Origin: Adhaeretor mobilis | Lineage (GTDB): Bacteria > Planctomycetota > Planctomycetia > Pirellulales > Lacipirellulaceae | Direction: 5' to 3' | DNA length: 64,000 bases | Assembly (NCBI RefSeq): GCF_007741515.1 | Contig: NZ_CP036263.1 | Location: 2,729,501 to 2,793,500 of the forward strand | In this document: positions 39,265 to 48,767 of the stretch, one piece after another | Numbering within the stretch: position 1 is the first letter of the stretch | How the letters are laid out: each line of letters begins with the position of its first letter | The notes under the pieces: model-generated | Database searches by the model: none | Told to the model about the DNA's origin: nothing | What the model saw: only the letters and a program-made list of their open reading frames with translations | Made by a program: the position numbers and the translations under genes

Positions 39265-40713
39265 GTGTCGTTAACGGTAAAATCACAGCCGACTGTTTAT
39301 CCCACTTCAGGGAGTGCTGCGCCCCCTGCGTTGGACACCACGGCATCCGAAGACTTAACAACCAGTAAAGCTGAGAAGTCTCCTGAGCAAGTATCAAGCG
39401 AGAATTCTCGTCTGTGGCGACGCCTTGCGATTGGAGCCTCGGCACTACCGGTGCTCGCGATATTCGACCAGGGTATAGTGAGCGGGGGGAACTTCCTCAC
39501 GACTGTCATTCTTGGCAATTTCTGCACTGAGGCCGATCTCGGCGTGTATGGGAAGGGCATGACCATCGTTGTTATGCTCGTGAGCCTGCCGATGGCTCTC
39601 ATCTGGACGCCGTATAACGTGTACAGCTCCGACATGTCTGCTCGACGGCATTCGGCATACAAGGCGAACTCACTGCTTCATTTGCTAGTGATTATCGCGG
39701 TCGCAGCCGTTTCACTTAGCATGGCTGCATTATTCTCAGCCTCCCAAATCGTCGGATTGTTGTTTGCACTGTCTGCGGCAGCTGGCTTTCTCTTAATTAG
39801 AGAACACGCAAGACGGCTCAGCTTTGCTCGGATGGATATGGCCTCAGCCATCAAGCTCGATGTGCTTGTCACAGGGCTGCATCTCACTCTGCTTGGGACG
39901 GCTGCATGGCTAGGCTGGCTCTCGGGGGCCCGTGCATTCCTGATCCTCGGGTTGGCATGTCTGTTAGGTATCGCTTTGATGACACATCAATGGGTGCCCA
40001 AGACATTTCCACGTCGTCGCGGAGTGAAGCTCGATTTCTTTCGCAACTGGAAAATGTCGAAGTATGTCTTCGCCGGGACGATTCTTTTCACGTGCAGCAA
40101 TGGAGCCTACCCGTGGTTGTTGGGGTATTTTTACGGAGATGCCGCTGTGGGGAGGCTCACGGCAGCAGGAGGAGCAATCTTTCTGGCAAATCCGTTGCTT
40201 ATCGCCGCGACCAACTACTTCGGACCCGCAATGGTGCGAAACAATCGCGAGTCTGGGGCCGCGGGGGTCTACCGGACGGCGGTCGCTTGCGTCTTAGGCA
40301 TCGCTGCGTTGATGCTGCTCTTCTGCGGCGTGATGTACTTCTTCGGCGGGTGGTTCGTCGAAACCGTGTTTAGCAACAGCTACGCGGGCCTCGACGCTCT
40401 AGTGATGTCTCTTGCATTCGCACAGTTAGTCAATGCAATGCTGATACCGTTGCGCTCGGGACTGTTCGCTCTCGATCAAGGTCGGCTGATGATTCATGGC
40501 GGCGTGGTTCGAATGATTTGCTTAGCGACAATCGGTATCTACGCCGTGAGAGTCTGGGGCCCGGTAGGCGTGGGGATCGGTATGCTTAGCGGCGATCTTG
40601 CTGCGGTGATGATTAAGACTTACTACCTGCGAAAATTAGCTTTGCAGTCCGGCCATGCACAATCAAGCGAGCTCTCCCCTGAGCGAGTGAACGCGGGAGG
40701 CTCGGATAGATGA
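39265..40713 (+). CDS. Polysaccharide flippase (Wzx-like, MOP superfamily)
   Basis: 482 residues with a hydrophilic N-terminus of about 55 residues followed by about twelve membrane helices. The first contains LPVLAIFDQGIVSGGNFLTTVILG, the typical start of Wzx/PST proteins where the lipid-linked oligosaccharide enters. Basic cytoplasmic loops such as TFPRRRGVK occur at about 245. The start is a GTG with AAGG upstream. The stop overlaps the start of the next gene (ATGA). It would flip undecaprenyl-linked repeat units to the periplasm for the polymerase encoded next. Confidence 0.86.
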   Translation: MSLTVKSQPTVYPTSGSAAPPALDTTASEDLTTSKAEKSPEQVSSENSRLWRRLAIGASALPVLAIFDQGIVSGGNFLTTVILGNFCTEADLGVYGKGMTIVVMLVSLPMALIWTPYNVYSSDMSARRHSAYKANSLLHLLVIIAVAAVSLSMAALFSASQIVGLLFALSAAAGFLLIREHARRLSFARMDMASAIKLDVLVTGLHLTLLGTAAWLGWLSGARAFLILGLACLLGIALMTHQWVPKTFPRRRGVKLDFFRNWKMSKYVFAGTILFTCSNGAYPWLLGYFYGDAAVGRLTAAGGAIFLANPLLIAATNYFGPAMVRNNRESGAAGVYRTAVACVLGIAALMLLFCGVMYFFGGWFVETVFSNSYAGLDALVMSLAFAQLVNAMLIPLRSGLFALDQGRLMIHGGVVRMICLATIGIYAVRVWGPVGVGIGMLSGDLAAVMIKTYYLRKLALQSGHAQSSELSPERVNAGGSDR

Positions 40714-42128
40714 CACAACAGCGCTACTACAGCATACCCCCAAGTGAAGAAGATGTTGCCCCTGCGAGGCGGCCTTGGGCGCTCATGGCGTTGCTGGCGG
40801 TGCTGTTTTTTATCTCAACTCCGCATAGGCTGGATGAGAGTTTGCGATTCAATGAGGCCGCCCGAGCAGGCGACGGTAGCGAGGAGGAACTCGCAGCCAG
40901 CGTCAATGCCGAAGCGGTCTCCTCGGGGAGTCAAGCACGACGATATTGCCTGTTCTTGCTTGGCATGGCGGGGGCGGCAACCCTCGTGAATTTCCGTGGG
41001 CCAGAGTTGCGTTTGAACGGTTGGCTAGGAGCCTTGAGTGTCGCCTTCTTGCTCATGATGTTTGTCAGCATTGCTTGGTCGGGGCAAAGTTCACTCGCCT
41101 TGCGGCGCGTTGTGGCAGTTGGTTTGCTACTCTTCGGAGCCGTTACCATGGCGCGACGATTTAGCATGCAGGATTTGCTGCTGTTCGTGGTTCTCACTAC
41201 AGCGGCCTACTTATTCATTGGCGTGCTAGCGGAAATTCGCTTCGGCAACTTCAGGCCCTGGGCTGGAGGATATCGTTTCTCAGGAACGTTACACCCCAAC
41301 CAGCAAGGTATGAATTGCACGCTCCTACTGCTCTCAGCGTTTGCCCTTGCCGCATATGCCAAGCGAGGTCGAGCTCTTTTGTGGTCGATTGCCGGTGCAG
41401 CACTACTTTTCCTGATTTTAACCGGTTCTAGAACTTCGCTGGCTAGTGCCCTCTTCGGCTTGGGGGTTTTCGGCGTCCTGCGTTTTCCTATTGCTGAATC
41501 GTTACGATACGGTGCGCTACTCATTACCGGCGTAGCAATGTTGCTTGCGATCGGGGCGATGGTCACAGGGGAACGCCTTGATGAACAGATGCAATCAGCC
41601 CTGCAACTAGGGCGTGAAACTGAAGCAACTGAATTAGGTTCGCTCAACGGACGCGTTCCTTTGTGGCGCGAGTTGAGCGGCTACATGTCAGAACGCCCCT
41701 GGCTGGGTTATGGCTACAAGAGTTTCTGGACGCCGCGACGGATCGTCAAAATCTCTCACAACCAGGGCTGGTGGATGATGCAAGCGCACAATGGCTACCT
41801 GGAAATGGCGCTCAGTCTTGGTTTGATTGGTGCTAGCCTGTTTATCGGGATCCTGAGTTTGTCGATTAAACGGGCGCTAGAAATTTTCACCGAAACCAAG
41901 GCAGCCAGTGCTGCATTCGCCGTCGCACTGCTGAGCTGGGTGGCGGTCAACACCCTATTAGAAGCTTGGATTGATGAGCCGGTGCTCCCTTCCTTCATCG
42001 CACTAACGATCATCGCTTCCTTAGCGGCCTTAGAGACGCCACTCTGGCAGCGCACTCAACCCGAGCCAGAGATAGCACAATCTGTACAGCCACTCCGGCG
42101 ATATCCGGCGACGGCGTTGGTAACGTGA
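40710..42128 (+). CDS. O-antigen ligase/polymerase family membrane protein (Wzy-like)
   Basis: 472 residues with ten or more membrane helices and a large periplasmic loop. The Wzy_C-type signature is visible: GTLHPNQQGMNCTLLLL near 195, ILTGSRTSLASALFG near 233, then a loop with NGRVPLWRELSGYMSERPWLGYGYKSFW (given here only as the family region, about 310-340) and the catalytic-type His in AHNGYLEMALSLGLIG near 355. It likely polymerises flipped repeat units. It is coupled to the flippase gene by a four-base overlap, supporting a Wzx/Wzy pathway. Confidence 0.86.
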   Translation: MTQQRYYSIPPSEEDVAPARRPWALMALLAVLFFISTPHRLDESLRFNEAARAGDGSEEELAASVNAEAVSSGSQARRYCLFLLGMAGAATLVNFRGPELRLNGWLGALSVAFLLMMFVSIAWSGQSSLALRRVVAVGLLLFGAVTMARRFSMQDLLLFVVLTTAAYLFIGVLAEIRFGNFRPWAGGYRFSGTLHPNQQGMNCTLLLLSAFALAAYAKRGRALLWSIAGAALLFLILTGSRTSLASALFGLGVFGVLRFPIAESLRYGALLITGVAMLLAIGAMVTGERLDEQMQSALQLGRETEATELGSLNGRVPLWRELSGYMSERPWLGYGYKSFWTPRRIVKISHNQGWWMMQAHNGYLEMALSLGLIGASLFIGILSLSIKRALEIFTETKAASAAFAVALLSWVAVNTLLEAWIDEPVLPSFIALTIIASLAALETPLWQRTQPEPEIAQSVQPLRRYPATALVT

Positions 42129-42201
42129 GACTAAAGAGCTGATATAGAACTACGAGAACTTGAACACTTAGAACAGATCCCCAGCAACTGATTACCAAAC
42201 T

Positions 42202-43260
42202 ATGTCTTTACCCCTCATCAGCATCCTGATTCCTACATACAACCGCGCCGATTGGTTGGCCACAGCGTTGCAGTCGGCAGTTGAGCAAGAGACAGCGGGG
42301 CGATTTACGTTGGAAGTGATCGTAAGCGATAACGATTCGTCCGATCACACGCGCGAGACGGTCCACGAATTTGCTGCGACGACAGAAGTGCCGGTTAAAT
42401 ATGTGCACGCCACTCGCTCCGGTGATGCTCAAGCACGCAACGCAGGCTTACCGCATTGCGAAGGAGATTGGATCGCATTCATGGACGACGATGAATTGGC
42501 GAAAGCCGATTGGCTGCAGAAGTTGCTTGAAGTTGCTTTGCAGGATCACGCGCAGCTGGTTGGTGGCGCCGTGCATCTCGATTTGCCACCGGAAGAGGTC
42601 AACCAATTGTCCCTCGATGTCAGGCGCTCTTTGCGCGAGCGCAGCCCAGATACTTGCCAGGGTGGCACCCGCCCGTTTACCGAGCGAGAGGTCCCCGGCA
42701 TGGGCAATCTGCTCATTGCTCGTGAGGTGCTCAATCACTTGGTGGAGTTCGATGAAACAGTTGTTAGCTCCGACTACGATTTCTTTGTGCGGGCGAGGCG
42801 AGCCGGTTTTGCCAGTTGGTTTGCACCGGAAGCAATTATTTATCACCGTACACCAGAAACGCGACTTTCTCAGGAATTTATCGATTGGGATTCTTACCGT
42901 TCCGGCGCAATGTTGGCGATCTTTGATGAAAAGTATGGCGGCAGACGGAAGTTGTTGAAGTGGATGCTACTGAGGGCAGGGCAGGGGGCGCTGGTTACGT
43001 TTCCGAAATGGTTGCGTGCGAAAATTACCGGAAATACCCAACTTGCTGTCGATGTGCGGATTCGCGGGCAACGGTTGGCTGGCTATACTCGTGGTTTTTT
43101 TACGCTCATTGCTCCTCGCTGGTTTTCCCAACACTCGCTTGACGAGCGAATTGACTTTCTCAAAGGCCGGCTGATTGGGAAGAATACGCCTGCACCACCT
43201 GAAGCGGTCGCTAAAGCATTTCAAGAGCCTGCGGTCCAGGCTCAAGAGGTGGGCGTATGA
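42202..43260 (+). CDS. Glycosyltransferase family 2 protein
   Basis: 352 residues. The GT-A core (about 1-230) begins ISILIPTYNRADWLATAL, has the Asp of VIVSDNDSSDHT, the metal-binding DxD-type motif in WIAFMDDDELAKADWL (about 90-106), and VPGMGNLLIAREVL. A second region follows to residue 352 with no membrane segment of note; KWMLLRAGQGALVTFPKWLRAK (family-unspecific, about 253-275) may be a membrane-associated helix. The stop overlaps the next gene start by ATGA. Inverting, cytoplasmic sugar transfer is expected; donor unknown. Confidence 0.88.
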   Translation: MSLPLISILIPTYNRADWLATALQSAVEQETAGRFTLEVIVSDNDSSDHTRETVHEFAATTEVPVKYVHATRSGDAQARNAGLPHCEGDWIAFMDDDELAKADWLQKLLEVALQDHAQLVGGAVHLDLPPEEVNQLSLDVRRSLRERSPDTCQGGTRPFTEREVPGMGNLLIAREVLNHLVEFDETVVSSDYDFFVRARRAGFASWFAPEAIIYHRTPETRLSQEFIDWDSYRSGAMLAIFDEKYGGRRKLLKWMLLRAGQGALVTFPKWLRAKITGNTQLAVDVRIRGQRLAGYTRGFFTLIAPRWFSQHSLDERIDFLKGRLIGKNTPAPPEAVAKAFQEPAVQAQEVGV

Positions 43261-44543
43261 AAGTTCTACAACTCTATAACCAGTATCGCAGCCTGCACGG
43301 CGGTGAAGAGACCGTTGTTCTGATGACCGACGCGCTGCTCAAGAGGCGCGGCCACGAGACGCAGCTACTCATGCGTTCCAGTCGTGGGCTAGATGCTTCG
43401 CTCCTCGGCAAGATGAAGGCCTTCAAGAGCGCGTTCTACAATCGCGATGCCTACGCAGAAGTCGCGGCGTCCTTGCAGGCAGATCGGCCCGATGTTGTCC
43501 ACGTACATAATCTCTACCCGCTGTTCTCACCCTCGGTGCTCGATGCCTGCACGCATGCCGGAGTGCCCGTGGTGATGACCAACCACAACTACTTACTCAC
43601 TTGCCCCACCACGCATCACCTGCGCAATGGCAAGGTGTGCGAGAAGTGCATCGGTGGGAAGGAAATCCATTGTGCACTCAACAACTGCCGGGGCAGTTGG
43701 GCGGAGAGTGTCGCGTATGCAGCCCGCAGTGCGTACGCACGTCGCAAACGTTCGTTTTCGAAGAACGTATCGCAGTTCATTGTGCTCACGGATTTTGCAA
43801 AGCGCCAGCTACTCCGCGGCGATTACGACCCTCACGACATTAATGAGCAAAACGTCCACGTCCTCCCGAACATGGTGGAACTTGATGACACGGCAGTCGA
43901 TCCGTCGCAAAACAATTACTTCGCTTACTCGGGCCGTATGAGCTACGAGAAGGGTGTCGACGTGCTCTTGGAGGCAATGCGAAGCTTACCGGACGTAACG
44001 CTCAAGCTCGCCGGTCAGGGCCCGCTGCTTGACGAACTTCGGGAATCTGCGTCTGAGAACTGCGAATTCCTTGGGCAGCTTAACTCGGAAGAGATGCGAG
44101 AACACTATCGCGGCGCCCGCGGAGTCATCATCCCAAGTCGCAACTTCGAGGGCTGCCCACTGGTGGTATCGGAAGCGATGAACCACGGCATACCACTGGT
44201 CGTTTCGGAAATCGGTGGGCTGCCAGACCTCGTCGGTAGCAAGTTGCCTGAGGGACAGCAATGCGGCCGGTCGTTCCCTACGGACGATTCAGCAAAGCTT
44301 GCCGCCGAGTTGCGTGACCTCTGGGACCATCCGGAGAAGAGTCGCCAACTAGGCGAGTCGGGCCGCAAGCGAGCGTTGTGCCACTTCAGCGAAGGCGCGT
44401 ATTATCAAGGTCTCATGAAAGTGTATGCAGCAGCAACTGGTCGCTCGGTGAATGCCCTTTCGCCTCCCAACGCCACGAAAAATGTAGGTCACATTGCCGC
44501 TGAGTCACTGAAAGTGCAGGAGCTAGCTGTTGGTAATCTATAG
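43257..44543 (+). CDS. Glycosyltransferase family 4 protein
   Basis: 428 residues, GT-B. KVLQLYNQYRSLHGGEETVV at the start gives the acceptor-side Rossmann fold with its glycine-rich loop. DVVHVHNLYPLFSPSVLDAC and a Cys-containing insert (CPTTHHLRNGKVCEKCIGG, about 120-138) follow. That insert, with HCALNNCRGSW, is common in a subgroup of these enzymes. The donor domain has YFAYSGRMSYEKGVDVLLEAM near 220, and the EX7E motif in FEGCPLVVSEAMNHGIPLVVSE (family region, about 300-320). It is translationally coupled to the preceding GT2 gene. Confidence 0.9.
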   Translation: MKVLQLYNQYRSLHGGEETVVLMTDALLKRRGHETQLLMRSSRGLDASLLGKMKAFKSAFYNRDAYAEVAASLQADRPDVVHVHNLYPLFSPSVLDACTHAGVPVVMTNHNYLLTCPTTHHLRNGKVCEKCIGGKEIHCALNNCRGSWAESVAYAARSAYARRKRSFSKNVSQFIVLTDFAKRQLLRGDYDPHDINEQNVHVLPNMVELDDTAVDPSQNNYFAYSGRMSYEKGVDVLLEAMRSLPDVTLKLAGQGPLLDELRESASENCEFLGQLNSEEMREHYRGARGVIIPSRNFEGCPLVVSEAMNHGIPLVVSEIGGLPDLVGSKLPEGQQCGRSFPTDDSAKLAAELRDLWDHPEKSRQLGESGRKRALCHFSEGAYYQGLMKVYAAATGRSVNALSPPNATKNVGHIAAESLKVQELAVGNL

Positions 44544-44682
44544 ATCCATCAACGAATAAAACGCCTCACTCCCCATTAAGAATCATTTATCAACACCAAC
44601 CCATTTGATAGAGAGCGATAGGAGCTCAAGCATTTGCAAGACGCAGCATCATTGGAATTATCATCAATAGAGAAAGCACAAT

Positions 44683-45762
44683 ATGAGTGTAGCCATAGTC
44701 ACCGGCTCGGCCGGTTTGATTGGCTCGGAAGCCTCGAGATACTTTGCAGATAAGGGTATGGACATCGTCGGAATCGATAATGACATGCGTCGGCGCTTCT
44801 TTGGAGACGAAGCTTCGACCTGTTGGAATCGCGATCGTTTGACGGGTGATCTGGGAGATCGCTACACGCACGAGTCGATAGACATTCGTGACGATTCGGC
44901 AGTCGAATCCCTGTTCGCTAGGTACGGTTCCGATATTGACCTAGTCATCCACGCTGCGGCACAACCCTCACACGATTGGGCCGCCCGCGAGCCTAAGACG
45001 GATTTCACGGTCAATGCCACCGGCACCTTGAATATGCTTGAAGCCACGCGCCAGTTTGCTCCAGAGGCGGTGTTCATCTTCACCTCGACAAACAAAGTCT
45101 ACGGGGATACGCCCAACAAGCTGCCTCTTTTCGAGCAGAAGACTCGCTGGGAAATCGACCCCGACCACCAATACGCTGGTGGTATCCCGGAGACAATGTC
45201 GATCGATCACACGATGCATAGCCTGTTTGGCGCTTCCAAAGTTGCTGCCGACGTACTCGTACAAGAGTATGGCCGTTACTTTGATATGCGAACGGCCTGC
45301 TTCCGCGGGGGGTGCCTCACCGGTCCCAGCCATTCTGGAACGAAGCTGCATGGCTTCCTGGCGTACCTGATGAAATGTGCCGTCACAGGAGATGCCTACA
45401 CGGTGTTTGGATACAAGGGCAAGCAAGTCCGTGACAACATCCACAGTCACGACCTCATTCGCGCGTTTGATGCGTTCTACAAGAAGCCCAGTTCTGCAGC
45501 TGTTTATAACCTAGGTGGCGGACGTCACAGCAACTGCTCGATGCTCGAAGCAATCGGCCTTTGCGAACACATTGCGGGTCGCGATATGGCGTGGACCTAC
45601 GCAGAGGAAAACCGCGCTGGTGACCACATGTGGTGGGTCAGCGATCTCACCCGCTTCCAAACGGACTACCCAGATTTCGAGCTCGAATTCGACGTGCCCG
45701 AAATTCTACAACAGATCTACGATGCGAATGTCGAGCGCTGGATGGAGATTGCAGTCGCATGA
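44683..45762 (+). CDS. NAD-dependent epimerase/dehydratase (CDP-paratose epimerase-like SDR)
   Basis: 359 residues of an extended short-chain dehydrogenase. The NAD-binding motif is [16 protein letters not shown] (about 6-21), with DIVGIDND following. The [18 protein letters not shown] segment near 90 and TSTNKVYGD (Ser/Thr of the triad) are characteristic of the CDP-paratose/tyvelose epimerase branch. In the normal YxxxK site the sequence around 160 reads HQYAGGIPE then [12 protein letters not shown], so the catalytic Tyr is not in its usual YxxxK place; the SK of GASKVAAD supplies the Lys. [14 protein letters not shown] and [10 protein letters not shown] are family typical. It probably makes a nucleotide-activated sugar for this polymer. 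Stop overlaps the next start. Confidence 0.82.
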   Translation: MSVAIVTGSAGLIGSEASRYFADKGMDIVGIDNDMRRRFFGDEASTCWNRDRLTGDLGDRYTHESIDIRDDSAVESLFARYGSDIDLVIHAAAQPSHDWAAREPKTDFTVNATGTLNMLEATRQFAPEAVFIFTSTNKVYGDTPNKLPLFEQKTRWEIDPDHQYAGGIPETMSIDHTMHSLFGASKVAADVLVQEYGRYFDMRTACFRGGCLTGPSHSGTKLHGFLAYLMKCAVTGDAYTVFGYKGKQVRDNIHSHDLIRAFDAFYKKPSSAAVYNLGGGRHSNCSMLEAIGLCEHIAGRDMAWTYAEENRAGDHMWWVSDLTRFQTDYPDFELEFDVPEILQQIYDANVERWMEIAVA

Positions 45763-46565
45763 TCGATCAAGGAAAACACAACATACTGGGGGTCGATGTC
45801 AGCGTCGTGGATTACGCGGGCGCCGTGAATCGCATTGTCGAAGCCGCCTACAAGCGTCAACCGTTGGCCGTGTCGGCACTGGCGGTGCATGGCGTTATGA
45901 CGGGCGTGGCCGATCCAGAGCATCGTTATCGCCTCAATCAATTCGACCTAGTCTGCCCCGATGGCCAACCAGTGCGCTGGGCCTTGAAGGGTTTGCATGG
46001 CGTTGGACTAGCCGATCGCGTCTACGGACCGCAGCTTATGCTCGAAACTTGCGAGGCCGCAGCCGAGAAGGGCTTGCCGATCTTTCTATTCGGCGGAAGC
46101 GACAAGTTGCTCGATAAGTTGCAGTCGAATCTGTTGACCAAGTTCCCCGAGCTAAGAATCGCCGGGCGGCGTGCCTCAAAATTCCGAAAGCTCAACTCCC
46201 AGGAGTGGGACGAGTTAGTTGACGAAGTTCGGGAGAGCGAAGCCACAATACTTTTCGTTGGTCTTGGCTGTCCTCGCCAAGAAGTGTTCACCTACGAAAT
46301 CCGCGATGCCGTTTCCATTCCCACGCTTGCCGTAGGAGCTGCGTTCAACTTCCACGCCGGAGATCTACCGCAGGCTCCGCCGAAGATGCAAAGGCTAGGT
46401 CTGGAATGGCTCTACCGTTTGATTCAAGAGCCGAAGCGCCTCTGGCGTCGCTACTTACTGTTGAATCCTGCTTACGTTTCACTGCTAGCGTTGCAGAAGC
46501 TACGGCTTTACCGAGTACGTCGCGACGACCTTCAACCTCCTGAGAGCCAGATCCTGTACGGATAG
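45759..46565 (+). CDS. WecG/TagA/CpsF family glycosyltransferase
   Basis: 268 residues from the ATG at 45759, which overlaps the upstream stop (ATGA); the frame opens further upstream but only as overlap. Family motifs: [20 protein letters not shown] at the start, [28 protein letters not shown] (about 62-77, catalytic Asp region), [24 protein letters not shown] near 165, [21 protein letters not shown] and [20 protein letters not shown] near the end. Members transfer N-acetylmannosaminuronate or related sugars to polyprenyl-linked acceptors (GT26). Confidence 0.92.
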   Translation: MIDQGKHNILGVDVSVVDYAGAVNRIVEAAYKRQPLAVSALAVHGVMTGVADPEHRYRLNQFDLVCPDGQPVRWALKGLHGVGLADRVYGPQLMLETCEAAAEKGLPIFLFGGSDKLLDKLQSNLLTKFPELRIAGRRASKFRKLNSQEWDELVDEVRESEATILFVGLGCPRQEVFTYEIRDAVSIPTLAVGAAFNFHAGDLPQAPPKMQRLGLEWLYRLIQEPKRLWRRYLLLNPAYVSLLALQKLRLYRVRRDDLQPPESQILYG

Positions 46566-46610
46566 TCGCTGTTACAAATCACAAGAAGAACTCCCTCCTA
46601 CTGCGTACCT

Positions 46611-47399
46611 ATGCCTTCAACTTTTACCACTGCCGACGAGCCTCTCGATGTTGGGATCGACGATGTGCCTCGCTGCGCGAAGTATGCAGTGAGTGTCGTC
46701 GTGCCGATGTTCAACGAGCGGGAATGCCTCGACAGCATGCTCGAATTGCTCATCGATTTATCATCGCAACTCGACGGCGAGTACGAACTAGACTTCTTAC
46801 TCGTTGACGACGGGAGTAGCGATGGCACCGGTGAGATGCTTAGAGAACGCGTTGAGCAGCGTCCCGATTTTCGCGTGATCCACCACGAAGAGAACCGTGG
46901 TATTGCCGCGGCAATCCAAACAGGCATCCAGAATGCCACACATGAGATTGTCGCTTCGATTGACGCCGACGGCTCGTACGATCCGGCCCTCATCGCGGAG
47001 ATGACGCCGTTGTTGGTAGAAGGAGTCGATGTGGTTACCGCTTCTCCCTATCACCCCAAAGGAGCCGTAGAAGGCGTCGCCGCTTGGCGAATTATACTTT
47101 CCAAGGCTGCTTCTAAGCTCTATCGCGTGGCAACCGGCAATAAGTTGTTTTGTGCCACGAGCTGCTTCCGTATTTACCGTCGTGATGCCGTTCTCGAAAA
47201 CACCCCAGAGAACCTGGGGTATGTCGGTGTTGCCGAGTTGCTCTGGAACGTTCGAAACGCAGGGGGTGTGATTATTGAACATCCGGCTACTTTGCGCGTA
47301 CGCACAGCAGGACAATCAAAAATGAAAATCGCTAGCGCCGCTCGCGACCACTTGCGTTTGATGAGCCGCATCGTAGCTCAACGCGTTCTGAAGCGATGA
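46611..47399 (+). CDS. Glycosyltransferase family 2 (dolichyl-phosphate sugar synthase-like)
   Basis: 262 residues. SVVVPMFNERECLDSML (about 24-40), FLLVDDGSSDGTGEML (about 62-77), and VASIDADGSYDPALI near 120 give the GT2 core of DPM1/DPG-type enzymes, with the second metal-binding Asp pair present. There is no C-terminal membrane pair. Such enzymes often make undecaprenyl-phosphate-linked sugars used by GT39/GT83-type transferases. A GT39-like gene lies 7 kb downstream, so a pairing is possible (inference). Confidence 0.88.
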   Translation: MPSTFTTADEPLDVGIDDVPRCAKYAVSVVVPMFNERECLDSMLELLIDLSSQLDGEYELDFLLVDDGSSDGTGEMLRERVEQRPDFRVIHHEENRGIAAAIQTGIQNATHEIVASIDADGSYDPALIAEMTPLLVEGVDVVTASPYHPKGAVEGVAAWRIILSKAASKLYRVATGNKLFCATSCFRIYRRDAVLENTPENLGYVGVAELLWNVRNAGGVIIEHPATLRVRTAGQSKMKIASAARDHLRLMSRIVAQRVLKR

Positions 47400-47491
47400 A
47401 GATCTATTCCACTTATTGATGCCAACCAGCGAATAACCTTTATTTAGAAACACTATTAACTCATTCAGGTACTGAAAGAAAAGGCAATCCT

Positions 47492-48724
47492 ATGGCAACT
47501 GATTTAAAGAAACCTGTCAAGAAGATGGAACTCCCTTCGGACCAAGATTCCACGGGCCGTGATATGGGTGATGATGAGATGCTTCTACTGGGGGAAGCTA
47601 TCGCCAGTGGTACGCTCACCAGTACGAAGGGAAAGTTCGTCAAACAACTTGAAGAACAATTCGCACAGTATCTCGGCGTTGATCACTCGCATGCGGTTAA
47701 TTCCGGGACAGGTGCTCTGCACACAGCGGTCGCCGCGATTGATCCTGAGCCGGGCGACGAGATCATTACCACCTCAATCACCGACATGGGTGCCCTCACA
47801 CCCATTATCTACCAGTCGGCAATCCCCGTATTCGCCGACGTGTGCCCTAGCACCTACAACGTGACGCCTGAGTCCATCGAAGCGGTGATCAGCGAGAAGA
47901 CCAAAGCAATCATGGTCACCCACTTGTTCGGCAATCCCTGTCGCATGAATGAGATCATGGAAATCGCCCGTGCTCGGAGCATCCCGGTGATCGAAGACTG
48001 CGCCCAATCCTTCGGGGCAACGATTGATGGGCGGTATGTCGGCACCTTTGGCGACATTGGTTGCTTCAGCCTGCAACAGGGCAAGCACATTACCACGGGC
48101 GAAGGTGGCCTTGTAACATCCAGCGACGAGGCGCTCGCCCGCCGTATGTACTTGTTCATCAACAAGGCATGGGGCTACGGCGATGCTAAGCCAGATCACT
48201 ACTTTTTGGCTTTGAACTATCGAATGAATGAACTCACTGGTGCAGTCGCTGTTGCTCAGTTGGCGAAACTGGCGGAGTTTGTTTCCCGTCGCACAGAAAT
48301 CGCTGCCGCTATGACCGCGGGCCTCTCCGACTTACCGGGAATTCACACTCCCGCTATCGCCGAGGGCATGAAGCACACTTTTTGGAAGTATTGTCTCCGC
48401 GTCGAAAGCGACAAGCTGAAAGGCGGGCTTGATGAACTAGCAAAGCGATTGAAAGAACGCGGCATTTTTTGCGGACCTCGTTACATTCAAAAGCCTGCTT
48501 TTGAGTGTGAAGTGATCCGCGATCAACGCACGTTTGGTGATAGCCGTTTCCCCTTCAATTTGGCCCGTCCTGAAGCTGTCGACTACAGCCGCGATAAATT
48601 CCCCGGCACATACGAAGCCTTGGCTAGCGTGCTTGTGCTACCACTCAACGAAAAGTACGAGTCGCAACACGTCGATTACGTCGTGCAAAATATCCGCGAA
48701 GTTGCCCACAAATTGGCCAAATAG
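47492..48724 (+). CDS. DegT/DnrJ/EryC1/StrS family sugar aminotransferase
   Basis: 410 residues of a PLP-dependent fold-type I enzyme. AVNSGTGALHTAVAA near 70 binds the phosphate, PVIEDCAQSFGATIDGRYVG near 170 holds the PLP-pyridine Asp, and GCFSLQQGKHITTGEGG has the Schiff-base Lys198. The RMNELTGAVAVAQL segment near 250 is family typical. It should aminate a keto-sugar nucleotide. The next two genes (NAD-dependent dehydrogenase and hexapeptide acetyltransferase) would complete an oxidation, amination, acetylation series as in WbpB/WbpE/WbpD; that pathway assignment is inference. Confidence 0.88.
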   Translation: MATDLKKPVKKMELPSDQDSTGRDMGDDEMLLLGEAIASGTLTSTKGKFVKQLEEQFAQYLGVDHSHAVNSGTGALHTAVAAIDPEPGDEIITTSITDMGALTPIIYQSAIPVFADVCPSTYNVTPESIEAVISEKTKAIMVTHLFGNPCRMNEIMEIARARSIPVIEDCAQSFGATIDGRYVGTFGDIGCFSLQQGKHITTGEGGLVTSSDEALARRMYLFINKAWGYGDAKPDHYFLALNYRMNELTGAVAVAQLAKLAEFVSRRTEIAAAMTAGLSDLPGIHTPAIAEGMKHTFWKYCLRVESDKLKGGLDELAKRLKERGIFCGPRYIQKPAFECEVIRDQRTFGDSRFPFNLARPEAVDYSRDKFPGTYEALASVLVLPLNEKYESQHVDYVVQNIREVAHKLAK

Positions 48725-48767
48725 TCTTCACGAAACCATCAACCTCTTCCCGGTAAGGAATTTAACT

